A stretch of 64,000 bases of DNA, from the NCBI RefSeq assembly GCF_030272615.1, contig NC_081413.1, positions 608,384,209-608,448,208 on the forward strand, given 5' to 3'. Source of the DNA: Cryptomeria japonica (Eukaryota > Streptophyta > Pinopsida > Cupressales > Cupressaceae). The translations under genes and the position numbers were made by a program. The number at the start of each line of letters is the position of its first letter. Within the stretch, counting starts at the first letter, position 1. Below are positions 11,324 through 22,644 of this stretch, in pieces. A model generated the notes under the pieces. It saw only the letters and a list, made by a program, of their open reading frames with translations. It searched no databases and was not told where the DNA came from.

Positions 11324-13400
11324 CTGCAAATACAGTTACAGTATCCTTGATTACAACTTCAACTGTAGATTTATATTCAATATTACACTTCTGGTGAATT
11401 TTAAGAAATAATTTTCAAAAAAGGATCTTTACAAATATGTCTTCTACAAAACCCATAAACTAAAAAAAACCTTTAAAATAACTCCAAATGCATTATATAA
11501 CCTCCTTCTATACCTCAAAGTTTAGATCCCTATTATTGGATTGCAAAAGCTAGAATAAATGCAAATTTATTGTCCAGAGTAAAACATCTGCAATTATCCC
11601 ATTCTTAATATTATGTAAAAATTGCTTTCCAATAATAATAACCTAGATCTGTATGATATTTTCCTTACAACCTATAGCAATTAAACATACATTTCCAGAA
11701 GAACATTAAAAAAACTAAGCATAAACCCATACAAAGCAACTATATATAAAATTAAGCACTGAATAGTTCAATTCAAACTTGGCATGCTCTTCAATATTTA
11801 TTAGGGATAGAACCATATTAAATATATATCAAACTAACAATAAAATAATCTCTTGGTCCTCTGGTCAAAACTGAGCAAAGAAAAACTCCAAGATGAAGCA
11901 GAAGTGAATGACTCGGATTTGCATACCCAAGCTTTGGGAGCAAAGCTTCCTTGGAGGTTCTTTGTGGAGCTGAATAACGCTTAGTGTCCTCTTCTCAAAG
12001 GTAAATATTAGGCCTCTAGGTTCCTCTAAGTCTCTTTTCCTCTATTGAGATACCTTGGCACCAGTCAATGTAGCTCAAAACTATCTTGAGACATTGAGGA
12101 CATAGCCAAGGTTTGATTTTGGATGGATTATTGATTGGAGCACTTAACTTTGTATAATTTCCCCAAGCACATATTTTCTTCTATTTTGAAAGGTACAGAG
12201 ACTACTCAGCTTGTCTAGGAGTACATTTTTCATAGGTTGGGGTATCGTTATGGCAATTACAAGCTGAAAGCATGGTATGCTATAGTACATAATTAAAAAA
12301 TTCCTCCTCTAAAGTACTAGCCAGCAACTATCATCTAAAGTAGTCATGCTTCCCCTAAATTTAATGATTTTGTGTGGCTCATATCTTTGAATAAAATCCC
12401 TACAACTAAAAACATAAAAAAGCACCAAATTTCATAACTTTCACATGTGTTTTGTGCATGATTAGCGAAAAATCTGTCAATCATCTCCTTCTACACTACA
12501 ACTACTCTAGACTTGACACTACATCATTGAAGAAAATAGCATTCTTATATAGCCTTCAGGGTATTCAGGTTAAGGACAATAGTAGCATTCTTCAATGATA
12601 TAACTGAATCTACTATTCTAGGTTTTGTTGAACCCTCTCTAGAATCTAAAGGTGTTAATCTTTTTGTTTTGGAATGTCACATTCTAAAGCGTTAGAATAT
12701 TTTCCCTCCCCAATTAATGGGGTATTCAAGAAGAGTTCAAGAAATTGAAAACCACTAAAGCACCCTGATTGGTTTCTAAATTTCAAATTCGATGCAGATT
12801 CAAGAAATAATTGTGGTCTAATATGGAATAGAACATTTGGGATTTCAAGCAATAGCTGATGAAGTGTGGCTCCTTTAAACAGTCAAAGACTAATAATGAG
12901 GTGGAATGGTTCGATGCAGAAAAGTCCTGAACCAGGTCAATTTAGTTGGGTGTAAGAAGCTAATTATGGTAAGACAATCATTCATTGCAATCATAGGCTT
13001 CAATAGGATGCTCTCTAAAACCTATAAGTGTCGTCGTGTATTGGAAGAGATTCTGAGTCTTTGTAACTGTTTCAACACTACTTGCGTGCAACAAAGTGGT
13101 GTTAGTGGTTTCATTAATACCTTTTAGTGTATCATAAACAAAAATTATAGATTAAATTGTTCTACAAATAATAAGTGGAAGTTTTCTCTTTAGCCAAGAA
13201 CCTAAGGATTTCAAGTATGCAATACAAACTGATATTAATACCTATCTTTTGTTTCCCAAATAGGTCACAAGGCAGTTCAACACTTTACCACTAGATTGGA
13301 TATTTATATATAAAAGCTATCCACTACAAATAAAGATTGATCACAACTAAAGGATGCTTACAATTTTTAGTAAACTTAAATTGAAAATTATAAGTGAAAC
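11324..13400. other. AT-rich, no recognisable feature
   Basis: No conserved domain, LTR terminus or inverted-repeat element was found. If the flanking exons are real, this is intron. Confidence 0.45.
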
Positions 13401-13439
13401 AAGACTAATGGTATAGATTACTACAAATCTAACAATAGA

Positions 13440-14620
13440 TTTTGCAAAGTTCACATCACTTGCATCTCTCCAAAAATAGAGTTTTCTCATAAAGCACATC
13501 ACACTAAAAATAGCTACTCAACAACCCCGCTATACCTCTCCTAGCACTAACACTAAAATGAACTAAACAATTTGTGTTTGAAAACATAGTTCAAACACTT
13601 AAATGGATATATCATTTGTTTCTTCTTCATTTTCTGTTTTTTTAATATGACTTAAGATATTCATTAAATCATGCATATTGATCTTTCCCTATAATACTAC
13701 TGAAACTCTCCTTTAGCTTCATCTAGATCAATAATAGCTTCTTCCTCAATAGCATATTTAGATGGAATATTAATCACAAATTCATTTAAAACATCTATAC
13801 TTTATTAATTATCCTTTTGTTCAATGAAAGTAGATAAAACTTCGTTGACAATTCTCATTAACAAAGGTTACAACTCTTTCCATGTCAATATCTCATTCTT
13901 CTACTCCTCATTCAATTTTAGAACATTCAAGTGTTTCGGTTTTTCAACACATCTTCTCATAAGAAGTGTATCCATAATGCATTCCTCAATACTAGCCATT
14001 CGCTGAATAAACTTCTTTGACTTAGTTATCATTTTAAACAAGTTTTCACATATATTTGTGCCTTGTAGACAAATTTCCAAAACTCTTCTTGTACAAAACT
14101 AGTTGATCTAGATGCTTCTAATCTTTCGTGAATCCTACAATCTGAGGCAATAATATTATAGCCTTTGAACTAGGTTGTAAAAATCGTGTTATAAATCACC
14201 AAAGCTATTTAATTTCTAGCTTCAAGGCTGACTTATCTTCTCCATCCTTTAAAACCCTTTCTTTGATATTCTCATTACAACTACTCAAATGTTAACATCT
14301 TCATAACAAGTACCCAACCACATATCTATCTCAACAATCTGAAAACCCCAAAGCTCCTTATTGAAAATAGATTTATCCTTCGAAGGAATAATCGTTTAAA
14401 TGATCAAATTGCCCTCAATAGTCTTTTTTATCCTAGATTCCCATTTTTATTTCTTCACATCAAATTCAATAAAATTGGTTTTTTTTCCGCAACAACTACC
14501 TTCAGCCATTTTCAAGCTTCTTTTATTCTTTCTTCTATACTATCAATTTCTAACGTCACTTGTGGAGAAGAAATAATTTATACAAGGGATGAAATCTGAG
14601 AGTCTAGTTGAGTTACTATT
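13440..14620 (-). pseudogene. Remnant of an unidentified protein-coding sequence
   Basis: Minus-strand frames interrupted by several stops keep a coding look over about 1 kb: an IEERIKEA-like helix near 14530, then RRVLEIC, MASIEECIMDTLLMRR (about 13990-13945), EVLSTFIEQKD and an acidic tail near 13700. The helical spacing weakly recalls the PLU-1-like region of KDM5-type demethylases, and Cys/His-poor sequence follows. I would not name it on this basis. It could be a retroposed host fragment or an unfamiliar element protein. Confidence 0.25.
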
Positions 14621-14994
14621 AATAAATCATTTAGGGAACACTTGAAAAAGATTCCCTGACAAATGATAAGGGCATTGATGACAAAACAAGCTGCCCATGT
14701 TTAGTTGATGTGAAAGAACCAACACTCTTCTTAGTCATTACTCTTAACTTTCCAACCTTTAGAGTTGTATCTAAATTACCCTTCTTTTTCTTTTCTTTTT
14801 TCTCCATTACTCCTACTTTTCCTTTTTTCTTTTCTTTATACTTTCTTTGCTTCTCATTGTCTTTAAAAACTTCTTTATGCAAGATGGAAGAAATTTATTC
14901 CCCAAATGGCTCTAAAGCTTGTGCTTTTTTCTTGTCATTCAATGTAGTAAAACCTATTTTCCTTCAAGACTAACTTTGCCCCCTCCCAATCTAA
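14621..14994. other. Low-complexity T/C-rich block
   Basis: Runs of TTCTTTTT on the plus strand (lysine-rich if read on the minus strand) and a pyrimidine block CTTTGCCCCCTCCCAATC just before the chromovirus LTR. No domain was recognised. Confidence 0.4.
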
Positions 14995-17107
14995 TGTAGG
15001 AGCATCCCAAAGAACCTTACTGCATTTAATTACATAATCTCAATTCGACTCATAACAAGGAATCAAAGTGTAATGCCCCCTAATGATACCCTCTTATATT
15101 TTGACCTAGAATCACAAATTTAGTGCATAGTAAATACAATACAGGGGCACTATTGTCAACCAAAGCTTGGTTTGGAACCTGCACAACAGGTTAGACAAAA
15201 TCTCCATTATGCTATGATAGATCATGTATTCAACATTCTTTATATATTGCCCAATTTATATGAAGGATTCAACAACCCTTTCTCTCCCTACACCTGTCCC
15301 CATTATGGAGCTCAAGAAGAAACACACAAGGCGCCTCGAGTCTATCCCTCTCCAAGAAGCCCAAGAGCACCAAGGACGTCATCAACTTGGCCTCTTGGCC
15401 CACACTCAAGGTTGGCGTACCTGCTAGAGCCTAGTCCTCTGGCTTCCTTGTATTCTCCCTCCATAATTGGATGGTGAGATTGAAAGGTATTACAGACTCC
15501 ATCATATAATTTACTTACGTGTCATATGAACATTTAGTGATAGAAAGGCATTATTACACTGGCATACATATTGCAGTCTATATTAATATTACTATTAAAC
15601 TCTGCATAAGACCATTATCAGGCGTCATATATTAAGCATACATATTAAACATATCCCCATGCATACCATCAAGAATAAGTATGTTACTGCCTGTAACTTA
15701 ATAACAGTTCTGATTTGATCTAAGCGATGGTGATCCCACAAGATGCTTTGGATTCCTTTCTTTTATATCTCTCAATGTGAGGGAGAGATCACACTTCTTC
15801 ATCATTTATGCCCTTTGGCAAGAGACACACCCTTTCACCATTAGCACCCTTTGAAAGAGTGCAACTCTTCATTATTTCTGCCCCTTGAAAGGGACACAAC
15901 CTTTTAAAATCAGATCAGCACTTCTTATTTAAATCAGATCTGCACTTCTCCTTCCTAAATTATCCCCCTCTCAAATGAGGTTCTCTTCTCCCTTTTATAT
16001 CTCATGTTTGAGGGAGTCACAAATTTTCATTCCATGTCTTTTGACCATTCATTAACTTAATTAATTTTAATTATATTTATTTATATTCTTTTATATTTAT
16101 TTTTATTCTTTGAATTTTAATTTTATTATTACTATTTACCATTAAATTCTATGTCAAAGTGGGGAAATTACAGTTATTTCTGCCCCTTGAAAGGGACACA
16201 ACCTTTTACAATTAGATCTGCACTTCTTATTTAAATCAGATCTGCACTTCTGATTCCTAAATTATCCCCCTGTCAAATGAGATTATCTTCTCCCTTTTAT
16301 ATCTAATGTTTGAGGGAGTCACAACTTTTCGTTCCATGTCTTTTGACCATTCATTAACTTAATTAAATTTTAATTATATTTATTTATATTCTTCTATAAT
16401 TTATTTTATTCTTTGAATTTTAATTTTATTATTATTATTTACCATTAAATTCTATGTCAAAGTGGGGGACATTACACAAAGTCCAATAACACCTCATCCA
16501 AGACATATCCAAATTTCAAAAACTTTGGCTCAATTTACTGCAAGTTATCATCACCTGAAGTATACATTACTAAAGAATCAGCACTCAATGCATTGAGTGT
16601 AGTTTCGTGAAACTTTTCGTACCTCGTGGCATCAAACCTGACATATCACAAGGCAGCATTCGACCAAGAAGACCTTCAATAAGAACTGCATCAGATTTCA
16701 TTAATTCTTTGAGTTTCGTCACTAGATATCGCATGACCTACACAATTCGCAGGACATAGAATGTTTGGACACATTCTGGCCAATGCAGATCACTCCTAAA
16801 TTTTGGAGCTGATATTTAAACACCTTTAGCATTCAATAGTTGGATAAGTGGTTAGAGTTGATGTAGCTTAAATAGTTGGAGCAACTGCAAGTCATTGTGA
16901 ATCTGGCATGTAAGCTTGTAATGAGCTTGTTGCAGCATGTGAGCCAATCTAATATCAGCATGTAATAGGCTAATGAGCATGTTGCAGTCATTTTGTTATG
17001 TTGAATTAATGAAATTTCTTTTTTGTTCAAATATTTCTACTCTGTTAGAGTCTTGGCTCGATTGTTGGACAATCCTTGCTCTAGGCCGCTTGTTCGTGAC
17101 TGCATCA
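14995..17107 (+). repeat. 5' LTR of chromovirus, interrupted by a solo LTR
   Basis: The segments 14995-15068 and 16482-17107 together align with 32099-32826, the 3' LTR. Shared stretches include the CAAAGAACCTTA block, CATATCCAAATTTCA, ATATCACAAGG and CATGTAAGCTTGTAAT. Without the insertion the LTR is about 700 bp. The right end is fixed by the primer site at 17110. The left end (TGTAGGAGC) is less certain because the two copies diverge there. Confidence 0.7.
15069..16476. mobile_element. Solo LTR with 5-bp target duplication CAAAG
   Basis: It starts TGTAATGCCCCC, ends GGGGGACATTACA, and is flanked by CAAAG at 15064-15068 and 16477-16481. The homologous position in the 3' LTR of the same chromovirus (about 32174) has a single CAAAG and no insertion, which is a direct empty-site control. 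It belongs to the family of the small element at 34266-37324, sharing the ATCTCATGTTTGAGGGAGTCACAA region. Its right part is a tandem duplication of about 302 bp (15872-16173 and 16174-16476). Confidence 0.9.
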
Positions 17108-17109
17108 AG

Positions 17110-17121
17110 TGCTATCAGAGC
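17110..17121 (+). other. Primer binding site of the chromovirus, one base changed
   Basis: TGCTATCAGAGC differs at one base from the initiator-tRNA site TGGTATCAGAGC. It follows the LTR end at 17107 by two bases. Confidence 0.75.
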
Positions 17122-17439
17122 AGGTTCTAAATCCCTTGGGAGAAAAGGCAATCCAAAAGATTCTAGGGTGAACATAACCCAAACTTGAGGCAGCCTACAA
17201 GTGTTTTCCAATAGAGCACCGACTGTGAAGCAATTGACAGTTTGTAGCCAAATTGTCAACTTGAGGCAGTTGAACCAAATCTGAAAGAAGATATGACCAA
17301 GGAGAATTCCTAGAATGGCCAATATTCTTGGAAGAATGGACAAAATGATAGACATGATGAGGTGAATGAAGAACCAATGGATGTTGTAGAAGAAGATAGG
17401 AAAAGAGATCTAATCGTTAGACCTCAAGATGAGAGTGAA

Positions 17440-18080
17440 AATGGTGAATTAAGAGCTCCAGATCTAAATGAAGAAACCCTAGAAGAAGACAAATCAAATT
17501 AGATCAAGATGTTAAGAGCTATTTCCAAAATCCTTACGAGACCTAGAATAAAGATTTCAAATTATACTAATAATTTGAATCTAGAGGAATTCATTAACTA
17601 GATAAATGATATGGAAGAATACTTTCAGTACAATGAAATTGAAGATTTGAAAAGGGTGAGATTTGCAAAAACCAAGTCAAAAGGACAAACTGCTCTTTCG
17701 AGGAGAGAAGTTCACTTGGACAAAAATGGGAGAGGAAAAGAAATAATTGCAAAACAGGATAGGATTGTGACGATTCTGAAAAATCAATTCATAACTACTA
17801 ACTATGAACTAGAATGGTGAAGAGATTCTACAACCTAAGACAAAAGGAGAAGATAGTGAAGGAGTACACAAAAGAATTCCATTAGGTAATCATTAGAACT
17901 CGACATAGTGAAGCCAACAAGGAGAAAGTGGTGCAGTACATAAATGGCCTCAGAGTGAACATCCAAGAAGAATTGAGTTTGGTAAGGATAAAACGGTTCA
18001 AGAAAACTATCCATTTGCACTAAAAGTTGAAGAAAACTTGAGCGAGAGATTTAAACAGAGTCAAAAAAAGTAAAGGAGGC
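17440..18080 (+). pseudogene. Chromovirus gag remnant
   Basis: Plus-strand frames encode a Ty3/gypsy Gag domain: EEYFQYNEIEDLKRVRFAK (17611 onward) is the conserved central helix region, followed by a typical linker. Stops and frame changes after about 17820 break it. The zinc knuckle region near 18280-18330 is recognisable only as a short basic segment. Gag would build the particle. The copy is inactive. It sits between the primer site and the protease region of the same element. Confidence 0.75.
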
Positions 18081-18446
18081 AGATTTCAAAGGGGTAGACC
18101 AAAATACAGAGAAAGGAAGCCATGTGAAGAGAAAAATACAGATAGGAGTCCATACCACAATGATGAAGAAAGCCATAGCTTCTAAGAGAGCAGAGATCAA
18201 AATTCCTACCACAATAACAAAGGAAGCAAATATTCCTATAACAGTGATGGAAATTGGAAGATTGATAGAGGATTTGATAAGAAGCCATTCAAAGGAAAAT
18301 GTTTCAAATGTGGAGGAGATTGTGCATTTGAATGTTACCAAGGGAAAGCAAGAAAAAGAGAGGAGAACAAAACAAGAGTAGCATATGCTAAAGAAGAGCC
18401 TATTGTATCACCAAGATCTGTACAGAAACCCGAGAAGGGTGAATAA

Positions 18447-18962
18447 TTGGTAAGGATGAGATCTTGGTTGCAGATAGACACAACTAAGGAACCAGTGCAA
18501 AGGAAATGCTTGTTGAAAACAATATGTAAATCAAGACGTAAGTGTTGTAAAGTTATCGTTGGTAGTGATAGTACAAACAATTTGCTTTTTGAGGATATGG
18601 TAAGGAAGTTGAATTTGAAGAGGATAAATCATCAGAACCCATACAAGATCGTATGGATTCAAGATGACCACAAGATACTAATAAGAGAGCAATGTTTAGT
18701 GAAGTTTGACATAGGATCATACCATGACAGAGTATTATGTGATATTATGCCAATGGATGCATCTCATATGTTGTTGGGAAGACCATGGCAAAATGATTGG
18801 AAAGTAATTCATAATGGAACAAAGAACACCAATACTAAGATCTCAAATGGGAAGAAGCATATCCTAATAACATTGGAGGAGGAACATAAAAGTGAATCAT
18901 GCGGTAATGCCAAAACATGTTTGGTGGATGGAAGGAAATTTTTGAATGGACTAAGACATTAA
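18447..18962 (+). pseudogene. Chromovirus aspartic protease region
   Basis: An open stretch of about 170 codons matches the gypsy retropepsin domain. Visible words are CKVIVGSDSTNNLL (the normal D-S/T-G catalytic triplet is scrambled here), YKIVWIQDDHKI, CLVKFDIGSYHDRVLCDI and the C-terminal ASHMLLGRPWQND, which is highly characteristic. Retropepsin would cleave the Gag-Pol precursor. The altered active site and flanking stops imply it is non-functional. Confidence 0.8.
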
Positions 18963-19039
18963 AACATTTGGTTTGCATCAAGTCCCAAAAAGTGGGACAA
19001 TCAAAGCACAAAGAGAATAACCACAGAAAGAAGCATTTG

Positions 19040-20330
19040 AACTACTAATAGACTACCAAGATATTGTATCAGAGAATGTGTTGGAAGGACAACCACCAAT
19101 TTGAAGCATCGGTCATCATATACACCTAATACCTGGTGCTAATTTCCCAAACAAAGCGACACAAGGATGACACCAACATAGCATACAGAGCTAAACCCAC
19201 AAGTATAGGAGTTGATGAGAAAGGGTTTGATCCGAGAATGTTTAATCCCATGTCTAGTACCAGCAATGTTTGCACCAAAGAAAGATGGAGAATGGAGGAT
19301 GTAAACAAACTCAAGAGTCGGCAACAAGATCACTATCAAGTATAGATTCCCATTGCCAAGCATAGATGACATTATGGATTGTTTCATTAGTGAAAAGTAC
19401 TTTAAGAAGATTGGCCTAAAGAGTGGATATCATCAAAATCGGAATTAGAGAGAGAGATGAACAGAAGACTGCATTCAAGACAAATGACAGCCTAAATATT
19501 TATTTTGAATTAACAATGCACCAAGTATATTCATGTCATTGATGAATGATGTTCTAAAAGAGTTCTTGGGTAAGTTTTTTATTGTTTGCTTGGGTGACAT
19601 TTTGATTTTTAGTAGAACAAAAGAGGAACATTTGCGACATATTAAATGAGTATTTAACATGTTAAGAGAAGAAAAGTTGCTTACAAATATCAAGAAGTGT
19701 AATTTCATGAAAAACCAAAGTAGTTGATTTGTGATTTATCATCTATGTGCAAGCATTAAAGATGGACCAAGAGAAGGTCAATGGCTTGGTAAGTTTCTAC
19801 AAGAAGTTCATCAAGAGTTTAAGTTCATCTACACGCCAATGACAAAAACAATGAGAGAATGTCGAAATTAATTCAGTTACACATCAAGAACACAAGAGTT
19901 TTCAGTTGTTGAATTTGAAGGTTACAAAACAGACAGTGTTCGCATTGTCTCACATTCATAAGGTAGTTCAAGTTGACTGTGATGCTAGTGGAAATGCAAA
20001 AGGAGTAGTATTGAGTCAAGAAGGATGACCAATAACATGTTTCAATGAAGGGCTACTAAGTCTATGGTCAAGAATTCTATGCCATAATTCAAGCTTTGAA
20101 GAAGTGGAGATATTACTTGTTGCCAAAGGAATTTGTGTTGTACACTAACCACCAAGCCTTACAATACTTAAATAGCCAAGGTAACTTCAATCAAAGACAC
20201 ATTAGGTGGGTACAGTTCACGTAGAGCTATACATTTGTGTTAAAAAAAACTGAGTGAAAAATCAAATGAGGTAGCAAGTGCATTGAGTAGAAGAAAAAAA
20301 TTATTGATAAAGATGAACACAACAGTAATG
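19040..20330 (+). pseudogene. Chromovirus reverse transcriptase and RNase H remnant
   Basis: Short frames spread over this stretch follow the order of gypsy RT then RNase H. An RT thumb/connection remnant is followed near 19960-20000 by a VDCDAS-like RNase H start, near 20090-20160 by a connection block (FYAIIQALKKWRYYLL, FVLYTNHQALQYL), and near 20170-20220 by NQRHIRWVQ. Several stops and small indels break every frame. Activity would be minus- and plus-strand DNA synthesis from the tRNA primer; this copy cannot make the enzyme. Confidence 0.75.
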
Positions 20331-20401
20331 GGATTTAAAGAACTGAAACACTTGTACGAGGATGAACTAGAATTTGTGGAATCCTAGATATCAAGTAGAG
20401 G

Positions 20402-21576
20402 GTGAGTGGTGACAGACAAAAGCAAGGGATTCGAACCCAATTATGCATTCCTAGGAGTTCAATGTGGGAGAATTTGATCAAGGAGAAACATAATGGTGGA
20501 TTAGCAAGACACTTTAGTATTGACAAGATAGTACCTTTGGTAAGTCAACATTATTTTTGGCCTCAAATTTATAAGGATGTAAGGAAATTTGTTCAAGGGT
20601 GCAAAACTTGCCAAGTTACAAAAGGGAGTAGTTAGCAGTACACCAACCATTGAGAGTACTAGATAGACCTTGGAGGACATAAGCATGGATTTCATATTAG
20701 GTTTTATGAGGGCATGGAGAGGACATGATTCAATATTTATAGTAGTGTACCAATTTTCTAAAATGGCCCATTTCATTCCTTGTAAGAAAACACACGATGA
20801 TTTGCATGTTGTAGACCTATTCTTCAAGAAGATTGTGTGACTTTGTGGATTATTGTGAAGCAGTATTTCAAATATGGACACCAAGTTCACAAGATATTTT
20901 TGGAAGACATGATGGAAGAAGATGAGGACAAAACTTAAATTCAGTTCAACATTTCACCCACAACCTAATGGGGAAATAGAGGCAGTAAACAAGAGTTTGG
21001 GCAATCTAATGAGATGTCTAGTAGCAGATAAGGAAGGAAATTAGGACATAATTCTATCACAACTATAGTTTGCATACAATAGTTCAATGAACATAAACAC
21101 AAGAAAGACACAATTTCAGATCTGATTCAATTGCATCCTAGAGTAGTGGAATGCACAAGCATCAATAAGAAAAATAAAAGGAGTGTTGAAGCAGAGGACT
21201 TTGCAGCTTACATTGAGGCAATACACAATCAAGTTAAAAAACACTTAGAGACAATGAACAACAAGTACCAAAATCAAGTTGAAGATAAAAGGAGACAAGG
21301 AGTTTAAATTTGGGGATGAAGCCATGGTATATCTTACACAAGAAAGATTCCCAGTAGGCACATACAAGCAGAAGATGAAGAAATTTGGTCCATGTAAAAT
21401 TCTCAAAAAATTTGATTAAGGAAACACTTATGAGGTTGAGTTACTAGAAGTAATATAAGAAATTTGGTCCATGTAAGAATCTCAAAAAATTTGATTAAGG
21501 AAACACTTATGAGGTTGAGTTACTAGAAGCAATAAGCGTATCACATATATTCAACATTGCAAATCTTTATCATAGT
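20402..21576 (+). pseudogene. Chromovirus integrase remnant
   Basis: It starts with the H2C2 zinc domain: LCIPRSSM, KEKHNGGLARHFSIDK, HYFWPQIYKDVRKFVQGCKTCQ (20402-20635). A decayed catalytic core follows, then the C-terminal GPCKIL/NTYEVELLE region near 21390-21530. A 79-bp tandem duplication (21380-21458 and 21459-21537) lies in that C-terminal part and breaks the frame. The segment ends at HIFNIANLYH (about 21546-21576), where the copia element is inserted. Confidence 0.8.
21380..21537 (+). repeat. 79-bp tandem duplication in integrase C-terminus
   Basis: The unit beginning GAAATTTGGTCCATGTAA is repeated once with few changes. Since 79 is not a multiple of 3, it shifts the frame. Confidence 0.9.
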
Positions 21577-22034
21577 TAATGGTAACAGATCTATAAACAT
21601 ACCCGATAATGAATTGGTATCATTGTTAATGGTAACAGATCTATAAGCATACCCGATAATGAATCGGTATCAAAGCAAATGATAATGGATCAATATAAAC
21701 ACACCGATAATGAATCGGTTAAAGTAAACAATAACAATAACTGTTAGCATTATATGCTATCGGGTTAATACCCCGATGGTATATTAATGTCGATTCATAT
21801 ATGAATCGACATTAATATGCTATCGGGTTAATAGCCCGATAGCATTTAGAATGACGCTTAACATAGTTAAGTAGGTCGTCAATCTAATCCATCATTATCC
21901 AATACCAATATCATAATTATGATCAATGTTATAGTCTGATAAACATAAAGCATGAATAAGTAAACTAATAACAGAATAGAGGAGATTAATGAGTTAGGAG
22001 AGTCTTATCTTGCAGAAGCTACTAATGCATTAAC
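21577..22034 (-). repeat. 3' LTR of the minus-strand copia element
   Basis: About 458 bp, matching 31388-31945. Intact ends would be TGTTAATG...CATTAACA, an inverted repeat. Here the left base is changed (AGTTAATGG) and the right end is intact at 22034. It contains two 50-bp units with CCCGATAATGAATCGG, against about four in the right copy, and a 90-bp inverted repeat at 21755-21844. Just outside, on the minus strand, AAGAGGGAG precedes the LTR as a polypurine tract. Confidence 0.8.
21755..21844. repeat. 90-bp inverted repeat with perfect 38-bp core
   Basis: Symmetric about 21799/21800. The inner 21781-21818 is a perfect palindrome (arm ATATTAATGTCGATTCATA). The outer arms, TGCTATCGGG... and its near-complement, carry a few mismatches. 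The outer arms are themselves small hairpins (CTATCGGG...CCCGATAG). It lies inside the copia LTR. Confidence 0.9.
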
Positions 22035-22070
22035 ACTCCCTCTTAGCTTTTGGAAGATAGATAAAGTAAC

Positions 22071-22381
22071 TGTTGTCGGGAATAATCATTATGTTATGTT
22101 GTTATATTATGTTTATGTTGTCGTCGGTAATAATGAGTTACGGCGGTCAGTTAGTTAGCCGACGGGTAGGTAGTTGGAGTCGCGACGGTTGTGTCGCACC
22201 CCTTCGGCTGTCATATATTGTACCACCTCCGGGTGTTGGAGGACATGTAATATGTACGACAGATATAATATGAACATCCTTTGACATTAATGGAAAAATT
22301 ATTCTGGTACTACTTTTGTATTTGCATTGTGCATTACTGTTCGATTTTTGTATTCTTCCTGTTTACCCAGTGAGGTAAACA
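22071..22381 (+). repeat. 5' LTR of the gag-only element
   Basis: Starts TGTTGTCGGG and ends GAGGTAAACA. Its two differences from the 3' LTR are G/C in ATGTTGTTAT and T/C in GATTTTTGTA. Two differences in 311 bp imply a recent insertion. Confidence 0.95.
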
Positions 22382-22383
22382 TT

Positions 22384-22396
22384 TGGCGCCGTTGCC
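22384..22396 (+). other. Primer binding site, tRNA-Asp type
   Basis: TGGCGCCGTTGCC is complementary to the 3' end of plant tRNA-Asp. This primer is used by Tat/Athila-type Ty3/gypsy elements, unlike the Met-tRNA sites elsewhere in the window. Confidence 0.85.
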
Positions 22397-22644
22397 TAGA
22401 CGAACTCAGGAATGGAAGACACGGATGGCGCACAGACACAATGGGCCTACTCGTTGGTGAAGTAAACCCGGAGAACCGACGACAGCAAATTTTACGAGAA
22501 TTTCATGAGCGCCAGGATGACGGACGTAGGGAAGACCGACAAAGGACAAATAATCCTTAAATTGTGAAAGGAGAGAAATAAAGAACACTGTTAGAAGCAG
22601 AAGAATTATGTTGATTGTATACAAAAGAATGAATTAATAAAGAC

